From an uncultured Brevibacterium sp. (lineage in GTDB: Bacteria > Actinomycetota > Actinomycetes > Actinomycetales > Brevibacteriaceae), in assembly GCA_902489215.1 (NCBI GenBank), contig CABTZE010000097.1, positions 1 to 7,568 of the forward strand: a stretch of DNA of 7,568 nucleotides, given 5' to 3'. The position numbers and the translations under genes were made by a program. The notes under the pieces are model-generated. The model ran no database searches. It was not told where the DNA came from and worked only from the letters and a program-made list of their open reading frames with translations. Each line of letters opens with the position of its first letter. Within the stretch, counting starts at the first letter, position 1. Shown here in pieces: positions 7,293-7,568 of the stretch.

Positions 7293-7413
7293 TGGCCCCG
7301 CCACCAGGCGCGCCACCAGCCAACCCGCCTGCCGGCAGAAGAAGACCGAGCCATCTGGCGCCTCGTAATTCTCGGTCACATCACGAGGTGCCTGCCCGGT
7401 CCGCCTATAAACT

Positions 7414-7436
7414 CCAGGTGAGGGTCCCTCACCAGG
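7414..7436. repeat. 23-base interrupted palindrome upstream of the Nudix gene
   Basis: The core GGTGAGGG-T-CCCTCACC (7417-7433) is a perfect 8-base inverted repeat around one central base. It extends to CC...GG (7414-7415 with 7435-7436) after one mismatched A on each side. A second small palindrome, AGGGCCCT (7434-7441), overlaps its right end, and TATAAA (7406-7411) lies just left. The symmetry would suit an operator for a dimeric regulator, or a strong RNA hairpin; no T-run follows on either strand, so it is not a typical terminator. If the Nudix frame is coding here, it encodes PGEGPSPG. Confidence 0.5.
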
Positions 7437-7568
7437 GCCCTCAGTGGATTCGACGCGCGGGCACAGCGCAGACACCGGATACAGCGTTGGCGTGCCGTTT
7501 GCCCACGTCAAGTGGTTCATGGGACAGGAAACACCCCACCGTTCGGTATCGAAGTGCCCGGACCCCAG

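Larger units (their letters stand above)
7281..7568 (-). other. Upstream in-frame open stretch of uncertain coding status
   Basis: These 288 bases continue the Nudix reading frame for 96 codons with no stop up to the window edge. The frame contains an ATG at 7520 (MNHLTWANGTPTLYPV...) but without a good ribosome binding site. Codon choice close to the Nudix gene is rich in G/C third positions (for example the stretch VFFCRQAGWLVARLVAG), which resembles the downstream gene. The predicted protein has four cysteines here and no domain I recognise. It could be an N-terminal extension, the tail of a fused or frame-matched upstream gene, or simply non-coding GC-rich DNA. On the + strand one frame is also open but gives a proline/arginine-rich, unconvincing product. 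Confidence 0.4.

Noticed and set aside
1..7568. Defence, CRISPR, phage, insertion-sequence, tRNA or riboswitch elements.
   Set aside because: I looked for regularly spaced repeats, paired terminal inverted repeats, integrase or transposase motifs and compact structured leaders, and saw none. The genes are ordinary metabolic and transport families.

Overview
The window looks like chromosomal DNA from a moderately GC-rich Gram-positive bacterium, most likely an actinomycete. The reasons are the use of GTG as well as ATG starts, tight 4-base gene overlaps, a lipoprotein-type solute-binding protein, GC-rich third codon positions, and a possible leaderless start for the last gene. Genus cannot be fixed from the sequence alone.

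Positions 1-4730 hold one transport operon on the + strand: the 3' end of a DppB-type permease, then a DppC-type permease, a DppD-type ATPase, a DppF-type ATPase and a family 5 solute-binding lipoprotein. Every junction overlaps (ATGA, GTGA, 8 bases, ATGA), so the five genes are almost certainly translated in a coupled way from one transcript. The promoter lies left of the window. After a 60-base gap with no visible terminator comes a D-aminoacylase-type amidohydrolase (4791-6386), probably the last gene of the same operon. The simplest reading is that a peptide or acylated amino acid is captured by the lipoprotein, imported by the DppBC/DppDF complex, and then stripped of its N-acyl group in the cytoplasm to release a D-amino acid.

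Positions 6423-7280 carry a convergent minus-strand gene for a Nudix hydrolase of the NUDT19/RP2-like type, in which about 27 extra residues split the Nudix box. Its open frame continues upstream without a stop to the right edge of the window. The true N-terminus is therefore uncertain; I favour the start at 7280, which has a -10-like hexamer placed for a leaderless transcript. The 7281-7568 stretch also holds a 23-base imperfect palindrome.

I see no RNA genes, CRISPR array, insertion sequence, phage gene or attachment site. I found no clearly undescribed system. The most informative points are the transporter/D-aminoacylase pairing, the split Nudix box, the unresolved N-terminus and palindrome of the Nudix gene, and a local drop in GC within the binding-protein gene.
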